From assembly GCA_037127315.1 (NCBI GenBank), contig JBBBDQ010000307.1, positions 2,467,001 through 2,531,000 of the forward strand: a DNA stretch of 64,000 nucleotides, read 5' to 3'. Source of the stretch: Ascarosepion bandense. Its lineage: Eukaryota; Mollusca; Cephalopoda; Sepiida; Sepiidae. Shown one piece after another: positions 31,006 to 41,582 of the stretch. The notes beneath the pieces were generated by a model that worked only from the letters and a program-made list of their open reading frames with translations, ran no database searches and was not told the DNA's origin. A program made the position numbers and the translations under genes. Numbering within the stretch: the first letter of the stretch is position 1; each line of letters begins with the position of its first letter.

Positions 31006-31624
31006 TAATCAAACGGCAAATTTTGTTTGTTTGTCCATGTGCCCGAAACCATTCTAACTCGGGCTAGACTAGCTCTACTTAAAGATATACCTTTTAGAAA
31101 CCAGGATGATCTCGGAGTTTACAATCTGCCCTTCAATTGCAGCTTGATCATCCAGTGTTGGGATTTGTTGTCCGTATGAAGAGGAAATAGTTAAAAATTC
31201 AAAAATTAAATACTTGAAAAAAAAATGTGATTTTTTTTTTTAGTTGTTAATTTATATTTGTGAATTTAAAAACTTGTTTTTGAATTCAATTGAACATATC
31301 TCCAAAACTTTGAATTGACGAAATCAATTTTATTTTTACAAAATGCCAAAAAAATGGAGTTAAAGTGAGAGCTTTCGTGAAGTAAGGTTCTGCAGAGTTT
31401 GTGAGATGAAGAACTTTATTGAATTGTAATTTCAGCCCAACTCGGTCTTTTGGCTGAAATTAGGCCTATAGCCCAAATCAGATTTTAAATGAGGTTTTTA
31501 AGTTGCATAGAGTGAATATAGAAATTCAAAATTATTATTAGTGTTTTTTTTTCAAGATGAACTAGAGATTTCTTTAATTTTTCTGCAAGAGCTAGCTTAA
31601 AATTTTGCACGGATTTATGTAATA
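31006..31624. other. Unassigned AT-rich region
   Basis: No gene or matched family. A run of T and A homopolymers near 31215-31245. Confidence 0.4.
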
Positions 31625-32124
31625 CTAGCAGTATAGACCGGCGTTGCTCGGGTGTAATGAAAGCTTTAAAATTAATCCATAGTCCTGGAGCTCAGACTCA
31701 GCTTAAAGAATATTTGTGTGAAGTTTGGTGAGAATCTGATAAAAATTGTGGATTTGTATAAAAGATATACAGACAGATAAACAGACAGACACACAAACAT
31801 CTTGCCTTTTATATGTATATATTATCGATTTTCTGCACTATTGTAAGAACTGCCACCTTGAAAATTCTGAATATTGTTTCTTATGTCTTTGTCTATGAGT
31901 GTATCAAATTTGATTAAAATCGGACCACTCCTTCTATAACCCGATTTTTTCGATTATCGATTTTCGATATTTATCGGAGGTACCTCGACACAAAACCTAT
32001 CTAAGAACACTCGCAGACGCTTATAGTACAATTGTGTAAATGTTAAAAAACATCAGTTCAGCCGTTTCGGAGTCTGCAGGTAACACACACACACACAAAG
32101 TTCTATTTATAAATAAGTTTAGAT
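31625..32124 (+). mobile_element. Element R, short form
   Basis: CTAGCAGTATAGACCGGCG to CTATTTATAAATAAGTTTAGAT. The internal TA slot is very short (31808-31825). Blocks as in the 19406 copy. Confidence 0.85.
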
Positions 32125-32365
32125 TTGTAAAATATATTTCAAATGGTCCATATAAAATCCTAATATCTAAGGCTTGAAAAGCATGTCGCCATTTTATGGT
32201 ATTGGGAACCTCTTATGAAATATAACGATCTCCTGGACATTTTAATATAATTATAGTTTCTATTTTGGAAAAAATATGGTTTTAATTATAGGTTTGCAGT
32301 TTTCTAAAAAGACTACAGATTAAATTGTAGGTTTCTAAATTTAAAAAAAAGTTTGTGGTCTAAAT

Positions 32366-32560
32366 CAGTGGTTCTTAAACGCTGCGGCGCATCTCTTAGT
32401 TGGGACGGAAGAGGTTAGCCGGTGAGGCGGAATGAGTGATAGACAAAAGGTTAGAAATAGTTGGAAAGAATTCATATGCCGAATATGTGCTTTCAAAACA
32501 GAGTAGTACCATGGATTACTTGTAATTGCATGCACGATTGTCAGTATAAATAGTTGTCAT
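32366..32560 (+). mobile_element. hAT-like left end
   Basis: CAGTGGTTCTTAAACGCTGC resembles the terminal inverted repeat of Charlie-type hAT transposons. No right end is found. Confidence 0.4.
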
Positions 32561-32694
32561 AATTATTGCTCGATTTTTTATCATTGTGATATTTTTGCCT
32601 TATATTAAGTATTACGAATAACTAGGGCCCGCAAATTGGAGGAGAGAGTTATCAATGACAATGTTCTGAATTCGCATTAGTAGTTATTTCTCTT

Positions 32695-32800
32695 TAACCC
32701 TTTTTTCTTTATTTTTCTCTTTCTTTATTTTTTTCTTTCTTTCTCTTTTTCTTTCTTTCTCTTTTTCTTTCTTTCTCTTTTTCTTTCTCTCTCTCAATAT
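32695..32800. repeat. CTTT/CTTTTT microsatellite
   Basis: TTTCTTTCTCTTTTTC repeats with a period near 16-17. Confidence 0.85.
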
Positions 32801-32907
32801 ATTTTTCCTATAGTTACCATTCTAAAAGTCTGACATTGAAAAACGAAAAACAACAAGCTTCTCAAATGGAAGTACATAGCGAGAAATGGCGAGAAAAATT
32901 AAGTCAA

Positions 32908-33272
32908 GCATTTACAATTTCAGTCCATCACTTTCAAACACCAGTTCTACTACGATCACCAAAGTTAAGCAACGTCGAGCTTGATCAGTACCTCGATTGG
33001 TGATCGTTTGGGAATAACAGGTGCTGGGTGCTGGTGGTATAATGGATCACGATTTTTAATCGGAGAGCTGAACTACATTCGTTATATTCACTTACGCGTG
33101 GCAAATATGTGAATCCACCTCTTCCCCTCGCAGGTATGGGTTAATTTGTAAGACTTATATAACTAAAACAGTTATTATCCGAAAATAAATAAAATTATGT
33201 ACAAAATATTTAAATTTCGGGATTAATATCACCTATAGACGTTGATATGTCACTAAACAAAAGCAATCAGTC
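32908..33272 (+). mobile_element. Composite 5S-tRNA SINE (C4), degenerate
   Basis: 5S-like core at about 32940-33025 (ATCACCAAAGTTAAGCAACG, GATCGTTTGGGAATAACAGG), then a decayed tRNA-like head (GCTGGTGGTATAATGGATCA) and body, then the tail ATTAATATCACCTATAGACG with TGATATGTCACTAAACAAAAGC. Confidence 0.65.
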
Positions 33273-33844
33273 CAGTCGTATAATAAAGACAATGATTGGT
33301 TTAACGTTTTGTTTCTTTTTTGTTTTGTTTTTGTTTATTTTTTTCTCTACATCTCTTCCTGTTTTACCCTCCCCAGATATAAGAGAACAATTCCAAGACA
33401 ACCCCGCACAAACCATACCCGTTTTAAGTGAGTTGGTTTTAATTATTCTTTTTTATTTTTCTTTCTTTTGTGTTACTAATATATTTCTTACTATGGAACT
33501 TTTAACATTGCTGCAGTTAAAGAAAAGAAAAAAATCTACAGCTACACTTGTTTCACTTATTTCGGATTAACAGCCTCAGTAGGAGTAAAAGAATAACAAC
33601 CTGTTAGCTTTTCACTGTCTCAAGTCGAGAAAGGAAACTAACTTGTAAAATAACTAAGCAAAAGGGTTAATTAGATTTCTCTTGGTCTTATCAATAGCTG
33701 AAATATGTTTTTGAATTGTTTTGTAGTTTATACACCATTACTGAAGAGTATGACCAGTCACAGCGCTCCACACTTTTTTTTTCAACTATGAGTTGCCACG
33801 GCTAGATAAAGATAATGGAACGGCCTATTGTTGAGCCAAGGTTC
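33273..33844. other. Unassigned AT-rich region
   Basis: An open frame at 33247-33570 has no recognisable similarity and includes low-complexity Phe runs. No gene is called. Confidence 0.35.
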
Positions 33845-34041
33845 CTCTCCATTTCGATCGGTTGACTACTACGATTTCCCATGACTCCGTGTTGATACCC
33901 ACAGCCTTCATATCGCGTTTTACGATGTCACGATACCGTAGCTATGGCTGCCTAGTGTGTCTTCTTCCAGTGGCTAGCTCTCCATACAAGAGGTCTTTCG
34001 GAATACGACCGTCTGGCATGCGGTGGACATGGCCTGGCCAG
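33845..34041 (-). mobile_element. LINE-L relic, short
   Basis: Minus-strand match to 28797-29000 (plus: CATTTCGATCGGTTGACTAC, GGTCTTTCGGAATACGACCG). It stops abruptly at an S1 body. Confidence 0.75.
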
Positions 34042-34275
34042 TTAAATTCCTTGCATTCACTTACGCACAAGAACCTCTGGGAATGGTATTAATCCGTGTC
34101 TTCCCTCCAGTTATGGGTTAAATAAGACATATTGGGTTCAAAAGCCTTGGTTGGCAACCAGTCTACCGCAGAAAGAAATGGCAACCTCCTACGGGATAAT
34201 CATCTGTCCGGACAGTCATTCTCTTTCGAGACATGGTCGCCCAAGCTTGTATCACGTATGGCACTTAATTGACTC
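34042..34275 (+). mobile_element. SINE S1, headless
   Basis: TTAAATTCCTTGCATTCAC to GGCACTTAATTGACTC. The tRNA-like head is absent; LINE-L sequence occupies its place. Confidence 0.75.
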
Positions 34276-34447
34276 AAGGATAAAGTTTAAAGTTGAAAAC
34301 CAAAAAGATTTATTGTTAAGGAAAAATTACATAAGAGATGCATTTCAAGACAGTGACTTGTACAGAAATGTTTGCCGAAGTGTGATGGGTAGACTTCAAG
34401 GCAGTTTAAAATGTGATAGACAACAGTTTGAGCCCCTGCGTTGATAA
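34276..34447 (+). pseudogene. DNA transposase C-terminus (mariner-like superfamily)
   Basis: Plus frame, part of 34151-34444, reads LLLRKNYIRDAFQDSDLYRN and VCRSVMGRLQGSLKCDRQQF, ending EPLR and TGA. The nucleotides match 38620-38800, where the preceding DDE-region text is partly kept. This resembles the C-terminus of the transposases that carry a TPLDFFLWG..LKDKVY motif. No catalytic residues are present. The S1 SINE abuts its 5' side. Confidence 0.65.
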
Positions 34448-34689
34448 AATATAAACAGTTTTCTCCCCCGGGAAATAAGCAGTTTTTTCCCCCGGGACTG
34501 GCTGTTACCCAAGCCTTGAGAGAATAGTCTGACCTGTTAAATTAGATGTGTTCAAAGGAATATTTTATTTTCATGGAGATAAAGATTTTATCTTGTCATG
34601 CATTTGCGTGCGGCTAAATTTTGTTTCTGTACCTACTTTCTATCAGAGAAACGAAACACGCATTGATAACATAAAATAGTGGTTTTTCT
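34448..34689. other. Unassigned spacer
   Basis: No feature recognised beyond a short direct repeat of AAACAGTTTTCTCCCCCGGG near 34450-34495. Confidence 0.35.
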
Positions 34690-34875
34690 AAGCTACGCTT
34701 AGCTGTGACACGAGGCCGAAAATTGAGACACTCATTGGGGATCAAACTCATTTGAAGCGTAGTTTGGTTGTGGCACAAAGCCAAATGTATGGGGCACTCA
34801 GTGAGAATCGAATTAACTGTACAACTATAATTGATCTAGAGAGCCAAGCTTGTTAACCGTTACACCACAGCAAAG
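34690..34875 (-). mobile_element. tRNA-derived SINE G, two partial copies
   Basis: Minus strand has TGCTGTGGTGTAACGGTTAA (A-box-like GTGGTGTAACGG) and TTAATTCGATTCTCACTGAG (B-box-like) followed by GTGCCCC. A second, shorter 3' piece lies at 34690-34760 in the same orientation. The sequence CTAAGCTACGCTTAG is shared with the copy at 36365. Confidence 0.6.
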
Positions 34876-35360
34876 TGATGTTGGTAACCTGTAATGGATA
34901 TCGATATCCCTGCCTGGCGCGGGATACAGCAAAAAAGCCAGTTATTTAAAGTGGGACCCGAACGCATACATTTGGGTTACGGGCGAAAATTGCCCAGTCT
35001 CCGCAACCGATCCACCCCTCTCTAGTGTAATGTGTTGCAGCCGTAGACATCTGTTCCTCAGGACCGGGTATTTTATTTTTTCAGCTGTCTGTCTCTCTTT
35101 GGACATATACACAGCTAAGACACACTCCGCCTGGAGACAGACGTAACTGAGATATGATAAGCCCTACTCGAATGTTTATCAGCCAATTATAAATTTTACT
35201 TAAAAATGAAGTTTACAATATAAGCAGTAATATTTAATTTGCATAGTTTTTAAAAGCATGTTTTAATAAATATTTCTTTGTTATTTATTTCAATTCAAAT
35301 TGTAAAAATTATTCTGTGCATGCAATGTTTCTGCCGATAATTTTTTTTATTCATTTAGTA
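34876..35360. other. Unassigned region
   Basis: A higher-GC patch at 34890-35160 has no open frame of note. The remainder is AT-rich. Confidence 0.35.
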
Positions 35361-36224
35361 CAGGGCTTCCCAAACTTTTTACATACACTATTGAAAACCA
35401 CAGTTCATGGTGACCCACTGAAATTTACTGCGTGAAAATATCTTAACTTTGAATTATCGATATCTATAGTTTTTTTTTTCTAGATAATCTTTAAAATATA
35501 TTTAACCTTTGGTCACAGAATTTTAGCTTTTGATTATATAGCATAGGGTGAGCATTATATCTACATATATTGAAATGAAACCTAAATAAAAAAAAAACAA
35601 CAACAAAAAAATATCTATAGTCAAAAAGTTAAAATTATGCAGTCAACTTATAAAACGGGTACTATAGTTAAGGATGTGCGTTGTGGTCCAGTGGATATCG
35701 GCTCGGGGAGCCGAGTTCGAATTCCATTTGAATTCATTGCATTCACTTACGCGCAAATATCCTTGGGAAAGGTATTAATCCGTCTCTTCCTTCCAGTTAT
35801 GGGTTAAATAGCAGGACAGATCGGGTTCTATAGCCTTGGTCGGCAACCAGTCTACCGCAGAAAGCAATGGCAACCTACTGCGGGATAATCTTCTGCCCAG
35901 TCAGTCATGTCTCTTTCGAGACATGATCGTCCATGCGTGTTTCACGTATGGCACTTAAATGACTATAGTTAAAGTACTGTATGAATAGGTGAAATTGATT
36001 TCCTTTTTACAATGATGAATGATCAAATCTGATTAGTTAAGCAGTATGTTATTTTGGTAAGCTTAAGACAACAACAGCCTGGAAATGAAAGCCCGGGTCT
36101 TCGATTTCAACAAATAGCGTTTAATCGAAGACTCATGGGTAATTTTAGCAGAACTTTTTAAGAACTACCAACATTTCTGCAACGGCACACCAGTGAGTCG
36201 CGACCTATAGTTTGGGAAACGCTG
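35361..36224. mobile_element. hAT-like non-autonomous transposon
   Basis: Ends are CAGGGCTTCCCAAACTTTTT on the left and AGTTTGGGAAACGCTG on the right, an inverted repeat typical of hAT elements. The flanks ATTTAGTA and ATCTAGGT may be a decayed 8-bp duplication. Internal sequence has no transposase. An S1 copy was inserted at 35672. Confidence 0.72.
35661..35972 (+). mobile_element. SINE S1 with 11-bp target duplication, in hAT
   Basis: S1 at 35672-35961, flanked by ACTATAGTTAA at 35661-35671 and 35962-35972. The head has TTGTGGTCCAGTGGATATCG. About 12 bp between the A and B boxes are missing (GGCTCGGGGAGCCGAG). The hairpin CATGTCTCTTTCGAGACATG is perfect. Confidence 0.92.
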
Positions 36225-36364
36225 ATCTAGGTTGTATAGGAAGAATTCATATCTGCCTAATCAAAATTCAGTTAGAAAAAAAAAAAACGAAATCTTACAA
36301 CTTTGTTGTTGTCTGCGATTTCACATTTCGTCTGCTCATCAGCCATCATATTAAAATTTGAGAC

Positions 36365-36490
36365 AACTCGACTTGGTGTAATAGTTAGCAAGGTTGTCTC
36401 GCTAGAACAATGCGACTGAGTCGTAAGTTCGATCCTCACTGGGTGCCCCTTATTTTCGGCCTTATGCCTCATCTAAGCTACGCTTAGACA
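36365..36490 (+). mobile_element. tRNA-derived SINE G
   Basis: CTTGGTGTAATAGTTAGC (A-box-like) and AAGTTCGATCCTCACTGGG (B-box) lie ~58 bp apart, followed by GTGCCCC and CATCTAAGCTACGCTTAG. The tRNA-like part is about 75 nt and lacks a convincing acceptor stem, so it is a SINE rather than a tRNA gene. Confidence 0.65.
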
Positions 36491-36650
36491 TCCATTATAT
36501 TAAAATTTAGTGGTACATTTCTTTGGGTTTTTCCCCCCTATATGGCTCCCATGTGATTAGAGGTTGGAGGTTGTAAAAGTGAAATACCGATCAATATGTA
36601 AATATTTTTATCCGTGAATATCGTCCGAGTATTATATATATATGTATATA

Positions 36651-36850
36651 GTTAGGTCTTGAAGGCAGTCCATGCCTTTCAATTTCTTGAAAGGCACGGA
36701 CTCACTCGGACAGACACACGCTCCTCTGTCATTCTGAAGATGAGATTTTGATCTCGAAATATTTATGTATAATAAATAGGTAATACCAAAAACTTTCTTT
36801 TATTTTACTAAACGCATTGTGACAGCCTTCAAGACCTAACCATATACCTA
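36651..36850. repeat. P3 element with 16-bp terminal inverted repeats
   Basis: GTTAGGTCTTGAAGGC at 36651-36666 is perfectly inverted at 36835-36850. Inside is a hairpin (CATGCCTTTC / GAAAGGCACG) and a CTGAAGATGA, GAGATttttgATCTC, GAAAT series that resembles a decayed hammerhead core at 36735-36770. Confidence 0.65.
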
Positions 36851-36889
36851 ATACTCACAATGCTTCAAGCAAATTACAAAACTTTACTA

Positions 36890-36945
<56 letters not shown>

Positions 36946-36989
36946 GAATATAGGGTACATATGGATGAAATAATATTCCTTATCCAATG

Positions 36990-37190
36990 AAACACTATTC
37001 ATAAAAAAGTGCTCAATACAAAGTAGAGCTAAAAATATTTATTCAGAAATTATAACGTGGATATGTTATAATATCACTACAAAAGTAGCTATTTTGTTTC
37101 GACACTTGTCTTGGATAGGACAAGACACAAGAAGTGTCGAAACAAAATAGCTACTTTTGTAGTAATAATTATACTTATCCTATTATAATT
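36990..37190. repeat. Inverted repeat, 33-bp arms carrying GAAAC
   Basis: Left arm 37074-37106 (CACTACAAAAGTAGCTATTT onward) is the complement of 37130-37162 with only the outermost base differing. Each arm contains a GTGTCGAAAC stretch. Outside the arms a TATAATTTCTGAATA block is also shared in inverted form. (TA)n starts at 37196. Confidence 0.85.
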
Positions 37191-37192
37191 TC

Positions 37193-37243
<51 letters not shown>

Positions 37244-37369
37244 TAACCCAAGTCTGTATCACTATGGCTAGAAACTGCCGGCTAAATCGTACTAAACTCC
37301 CACCACAATAACTTACATATATTACCAAAAATAAATCGTTTTCTCCATTTATTTTTCATTTCAACTGAT

Positions 37370-37404
37370 CACCAGATGAGGAGCAAACGTAGCTCCGAAA
37401 CGCG
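37370..37404 (+). ncRNA. Hammerhead-like core, one core change
   Basis: CAGATGA is followed by a 5-bp stem GGAGC-aaacgta-GCTCC and then GAAAC, the layout of a hammerhead core except that U4 of CUGAUGA is A. I cannot find matching stems I and III, so it is a decayed relic. Confidence 0.4.
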
Positions 37405-37607
37405 AAGATTTTTATGTAAAGATACTATGCTTTTATAAACCATTGTAACAACCATTACAATATAATGCTCTACGTTGTATCGAGCACTCTTTATAAAAGT
37501 AAATGCATGAACAGTGAGTTTAAAGCCTACGTGTTCCATAACTTTCTTACAATATATATATATATATATATATATGTACTCAGTTATCATGTGAGAAAAA
37601 GAACAGT

Positions 37608-38396
37608 ATGAAAATGAAGACAAGAAAAAAAAACTTTTTTCGCTAACGCTTTTTTTTCCTGTGATAAAAGTTTAAATGAATTTTATTTCACATAAGTTAT
37701 CTATAAAAAAAATATTAGAGAAAACGCTCATAAAAATTTATGAGATTAACTGAAAATATTAAACATTTAAAAAACGTCATATTTCAGGTTTGAAGAGAAT
37801 TTTTAATGTGCCGTATAATATGTTATGAGATGTTAAGAGATGGAAATTATCTGTAAAAATAGAGGAAACCTCATAAATAAGAATTTAACTAATGCACTGC
37901 TCCTGCACAGAAATAAATTCAACCACAATTTTGACCTAAAAAAACGCCATATTCATCAAAAAAGAAAACAATTTACTTAGAAGGAAAGTTCTTGAGAGCG
38001 CCGCTATCAAATATTATCAAAATATTAATCTACGCCCTGTTTTTCCCCAATATTGCCTTTCCTAATGGAAACAATACTTTCCCAGACTAACATACACAAC
38101 AAAAATATACGAAATTCACAGAAAATGGTTAATTTCTATCTCTTTTTAACATCTCTTAACATCGCATTATACTCCTCATAAAATCTCTTCAATCATGAAC
38201 TTTAAACATTTTTTAATGTTTAATATTTTCAGTTAACCTTATGAATATTTATGAGCGTTTTTTCTAAAAGCCAACAATATTTGTTTATAGTTACCTTATT
38301 TACAATAAAATTTATTTCAACTCTTTACCTTGTCACAGAATGAAATGCGTAGGCGAGAAAAATAAAGTTTTTCTCTTCTTTTCGTCTTTATTTTCA
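37608..38396. mobile_element. Large fold-back (palindromic) element
   Basis: Arms of about 250 bp (37608-37860 and 38137-38396) are imperfect inverted copies: TATGAAAATGAAGACAAG pairs with CTTTATTTTCATATA, CTGTGATAAAAG with CTTTACCTTGTCACAG, and AACTGAAAATATTAAACATT with its complement near 38215-38235. The 276-bp centre is AT-rich. No coding sequence. Confidence 0.8.
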
Positions 38397-38399
38397 TAT

Positions 38400-38800
38400 A
38401 TAGGGTGTTTCAAATGTAAGTGAACAAGATTTGTGTATCTGTTGTATTTTCTACAAGATGAGGCTCCTCCACATTATTCAAGAGTAGTCCGTGAATATCC
38501 TGATAAAATATGTCTGGAGAAATGAATTGACTGAGAGGTTCAATTGATTGGCCAGCACATTCACCTAGCTTGACCCAAATGGATTTCTTTTCTTTTTTTT
38601 TTTTTTTTTTTTTTTGAGAGTACTCAAGGACAAAGTTTATAGTCGAAAACCAAAAAGAGTTATCGTTAAGGAAAAATTACATAAGAGATGCATTTTAAGA
38701 TGTTATTACACAAAGAGACTTGTGAAAAAATGTTTGCCGAAATGTGATGAGTAGATTTCAAGGCAGTGTAAATTGTGATAGGCAATAGTTTAACTCTTTG
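38400..38800 (+). mobile_element. DNA transposon relic (TPLDFF-type transposase)
   Basis: Starts TA-GGGTGTTTCAAATG, a common inverted-repeat tip of this class. From 38460 the plus frame reads APPHYSRVVREY, then a broken IGQHIHLA.PKWISF (usual WP..SPDLTPLDFF). After a poly(T) expansion at 38585-38615 it resumes LRVLKDKVYSRKPKR. Frameshifts and stops make it inactive. No right inverted repeat was found; the LTR-like segment follows. Confidence 0.65.
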
Positions 38801-38827
38801 CGTTGATGAAATATAAGCAGTTTTTTT

Positions 38828-39342
38828 TTATTGTAACATTGTAATATAACAATCTTATTGTAACAATGTAATATAACAATCTGGCCCCACCCGAGGAAGT
38901 GATGCAAGCGATGGTGTTTCCCGTCGGTGAAGGGGGCGGCGAAGCGACAAGACAGGTGTTTGTGAAATACATCCTGTCGAGGCCGGAGCGGATGTCATTT
39001 GACCTTATTTCCGACAGCTGCGGAAATGGCTACAGAGGCAAACAGATCAGGTGTCTCTTAGAATTACGTGGGCGTTGCGTGGGCGAGGCAAAACCGGAAG
39101 GAAAGTCCCGGTTCTAGAAGACTATATAAAGACCTCGACACACGGATTCGCCAGCAGAGAACGGCCAGTGGAAGCAGAGAAACACCACGGCAAGAATACA
39201 CTCCCGTCAACCCATTCTATGTGCCTCTCACCCTTCCGTTCTCTATTCCACACGGTTCGTCGTCATTAATAAAAATATAACCTTATATTTTTATATATGC
39301 GTGTTTGTTGTTTTGTCGTCGTACGGCGATATATAACACTAA
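38828..39342 (+). promoter_or_regulatory. LTR-like promoter island
   Basis: A ~500-bp GC-richer segment in AT-rich surroundings. It begins with two direct repeats of TTGTAACAATGTAATATAAC-like text (38837-38880), has a TATA box in GACTATATAAAGACC at 39119-39133 and an AATAAA-type signal in ATTAATAAAAATATAAC at 39266-39282. This order suits U3-R-U5 of a solo LTR. Short open frames inside have no known similarity. Confidence 0.5.
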
Positions 39343-39452
39343 ATAACATAATAAGATTTAATTGTCAATGTAATAATTGTATTGATAAATATAATTGTAT
39401 ATATAATCTCAAAATAAATGTTATCATTTACTGTCCACCTACTCTTGAACCG

Positions 39453-39496
<44 letters not shown>

Positions 39497-39517
<21 letters not shown>

Positions 39518-39640
39518 CAGAGTAAATAAATTGCAAATATTGTGTCTGCTTATTGTTAATAAAATTCGTACATACTCACGAAAAATCTTTTGCGTATTAT
39601 AATTGAAAGCTGTCAGAAACGAGAAACTATCCATAAAAAA
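39497..39640 (-). repeat. P2 repeat, partial
   Basis: Minus-strand copy of the block at 40030-40140 (ATCCGTGAGTATGAACGG in the family). It adjoins (TG)n and (TA)n at 39454-39517. Confidence 0.6.
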
Positions 39641-39944
39641 AACAACGAAAAACAAACTACAGATTCCCGAGGCAATATTCATTAAAACACTTAAGCCGTC
39701 AATTAATAGAATCAGCTATGAATACTGTAGTAATGTTCTGCAATGTTTGTAAAAAGAACAGTTTTTGTCATACTTTAACAAGTGCATGACCATGACATTA
39801 CTACATATAAAAAATCCAATTTTGGATAATTTTCACGTTCTAATAAACGCTAAACAATTTGCCAACCGTTATATTTGAAGAAAAAAAAAATTTACAGTAA
39901 TTTGTAGCAACACAGTTTTTCGGTTATTTTTGTTGCCATAACTC

Positions 39945-40165
39945 ACACCTCTGAAGATGATCTCGGAAAGAGGTTGAAACTACTTAGGTACATTGAGAAA
40001 TGAATGATAATAACATCGGTCAACGTTACAGCTCATTTCTGATATTTTTCAATTATAATACGCTGAAAATTATCCGTGAGTATGAACGGATGTTATTAAA
40101 AATAAGCAGACACAATGTTTGCAATTTATTTAATCTGATATCTCTAAAAGAAATTTACTGCCTAA

Positions 40166-40221
<56 letters not shown>
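39945..40221 (+). repeat. P2 repeat with degraded hammerhead-like motif
   Basis: CACCTCTGAAGATGATCTCG, GAAAGAGGTTGAAACTAC, then AATGAATGATAATAACATCG and ATCCGTGAGTATGAACGG, ending at (AC)n 40168-40221. The minus-strand copy at 55889-56105 has the same order. Confidence 0.65.
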
Positions 40222-40819
40222 CAATCTTTCTTTCAAACATATTTCGTTAAAAACGACCGACAAGCAAGTATTTATTATTTTTTTTATTCAATTTTTACAG
40301 TATTCTTCCATGTTTACTTTTTGCTGGAGATAAGGAATGTAAAAATGTTCAAATTTTTATTTCTGAGCGCTTTTAACCACTTCACTGGCCATTTTCAAGG
40401 ATGTTTTTTTTCCGATGTTTTTTATTTACTATTTAAATCACAATATCAAAGGTATCTCGCTATAAGAGAATCACTATATATCAAACATTTTTCTCCAATC
40501 ATCAACCTTACATTATTTAACAGTGGAAATGCAGTTTTTAAAGTTTGCTTTTTTTTAAATAGACAGACTCTCACGCAATGCAGAGTCGCGCGCTTTGCGT
40601 GATATATTTAAAAAACGTTCCTTTTCATTACATTACAATGAAAACATGAGGAAATAATAACAATATCGGAAAAATAATATCCTTAAGAATGGCCATTAAA
40701 GTGGCTGAAAGCGCTTGAAAAGTTAATAACTATGAAACATTTTTATATTCATAACCTACAACAAAAAGGAAATCTCGATTAAAAATTTCCTTGTCGGTGG
40801 TTTCTAATGAAACATATAC
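40222..40819. other. Unassigned AT-rich region
   Basis: Open frame 40000-40602 runs across P2 and (AC)n and is not a gene. Nothing else recognised. Confidence 0.4.
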
Positions 40820-41100
40820 AATGGTTCTTTTGTTAATACTGCACAATAACATTAAATGAACTGTTCTGGTGTCCAGTTTTTGTGCTCTCTTCCCCATGCT
40901 AGTCTCTTCTTCTTATTGGCTGGCCGAAGCAAAGGCTTCCTGGCTGCCTTGTAAAATTTTGCAAAGTAATAATAACAAAAGAACCATTCTATTTTCATTT
41001 AGAATTATCCACTTGGCAATAAATACTAAAAATAGTTATGAAATATAAAATTTCTTTTTTTAAACTGGGGTGGCCTAATAATTATGGCCGGTAGTGTGTG
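40820..41100 (+). mobile_element. Tc1-like 3' end (family F), copy 3
   Basis: GGTTCTTTTGTTAATACTGC, TTTTCATTTAGAATTATCCA and GGTGGCCTAATAATTATGG, again followed by (TG)n/(TA)n. About 100 bp of unrelated text (40870-40945) is inserted. Confidence 0.55.
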
Positions 41101-41102
41101 TA

Positions 41103-41154
<52 letters not shown>

Positions 41155-41157
<3 letters not shown>

Positions 41158-41582
41158 AATGTATGCTTTCCTCCTGTCACGTTATGGTGGGGCAGTTAAT
41201 AATCCTAACAAATATTTTCCGTCATTTTTTTACGGCAGGTGTACACTCGTAGACGACAATTCTACTCCTGCAGCTTCTTCTCTCGCACTTCCCGCCTGTG
41301 GAACTCGCTCCCATATTCTTGTTTTCATGACGAAATTTAAATGCAATGTCAATACTCATCTGTTAACCACTGGACTCTAGCTCTCTCTCCCCACCCCCGT
41401 ATATCCTTCCCTTTCTCTCCACCTATGTATCTGTCATCGCACCTGCATTCTCAGCTTTCTATTGCTCCTTTCTAACTAGTCTGTACTCCTCGCTCTTTTC
41501 TAATTAATCTTTTTACAGTTATGTAGCCCCCTGCACATCAGTGGCATTTCTGCTTTGTTCGGGGTGAAATGATTTTTAAAAA
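41155..41582 (+). mobile_element. LINE-C3 3' end preceded by repeat P5
   Basis: 41160-41250 (CCTGTCACGTTATGGTGG, TTTACGGCAGGTGTACACTC) resembles 55385-55480. From 41251 LINE-C3 text codes FYSCSFFSRTSRLWNSLP and reaches CTGCTTTGTTCGGGGTGAAA. Frames are broken. Confidence 0.7.

Noticed and set aside
33247..33570. 107-codon plus frame as a gene
   Set aside because: Starts within the composite SINE tail and is Phe/Leu-rich low complexity without recognisable domains.
36313..36362. Minus-strand CTGATGA-GCAGAC-GAAAT as a hammerhead
   Set aside because: Stem II would be a single base pair and no stem I or III partner is seen.
40000..40602. 200-codon plus frame as a gene
   Set aside because: Runs through the P2 repeat and an (AC)n array (poly Thr-His) and ends in AT-rich DNA.
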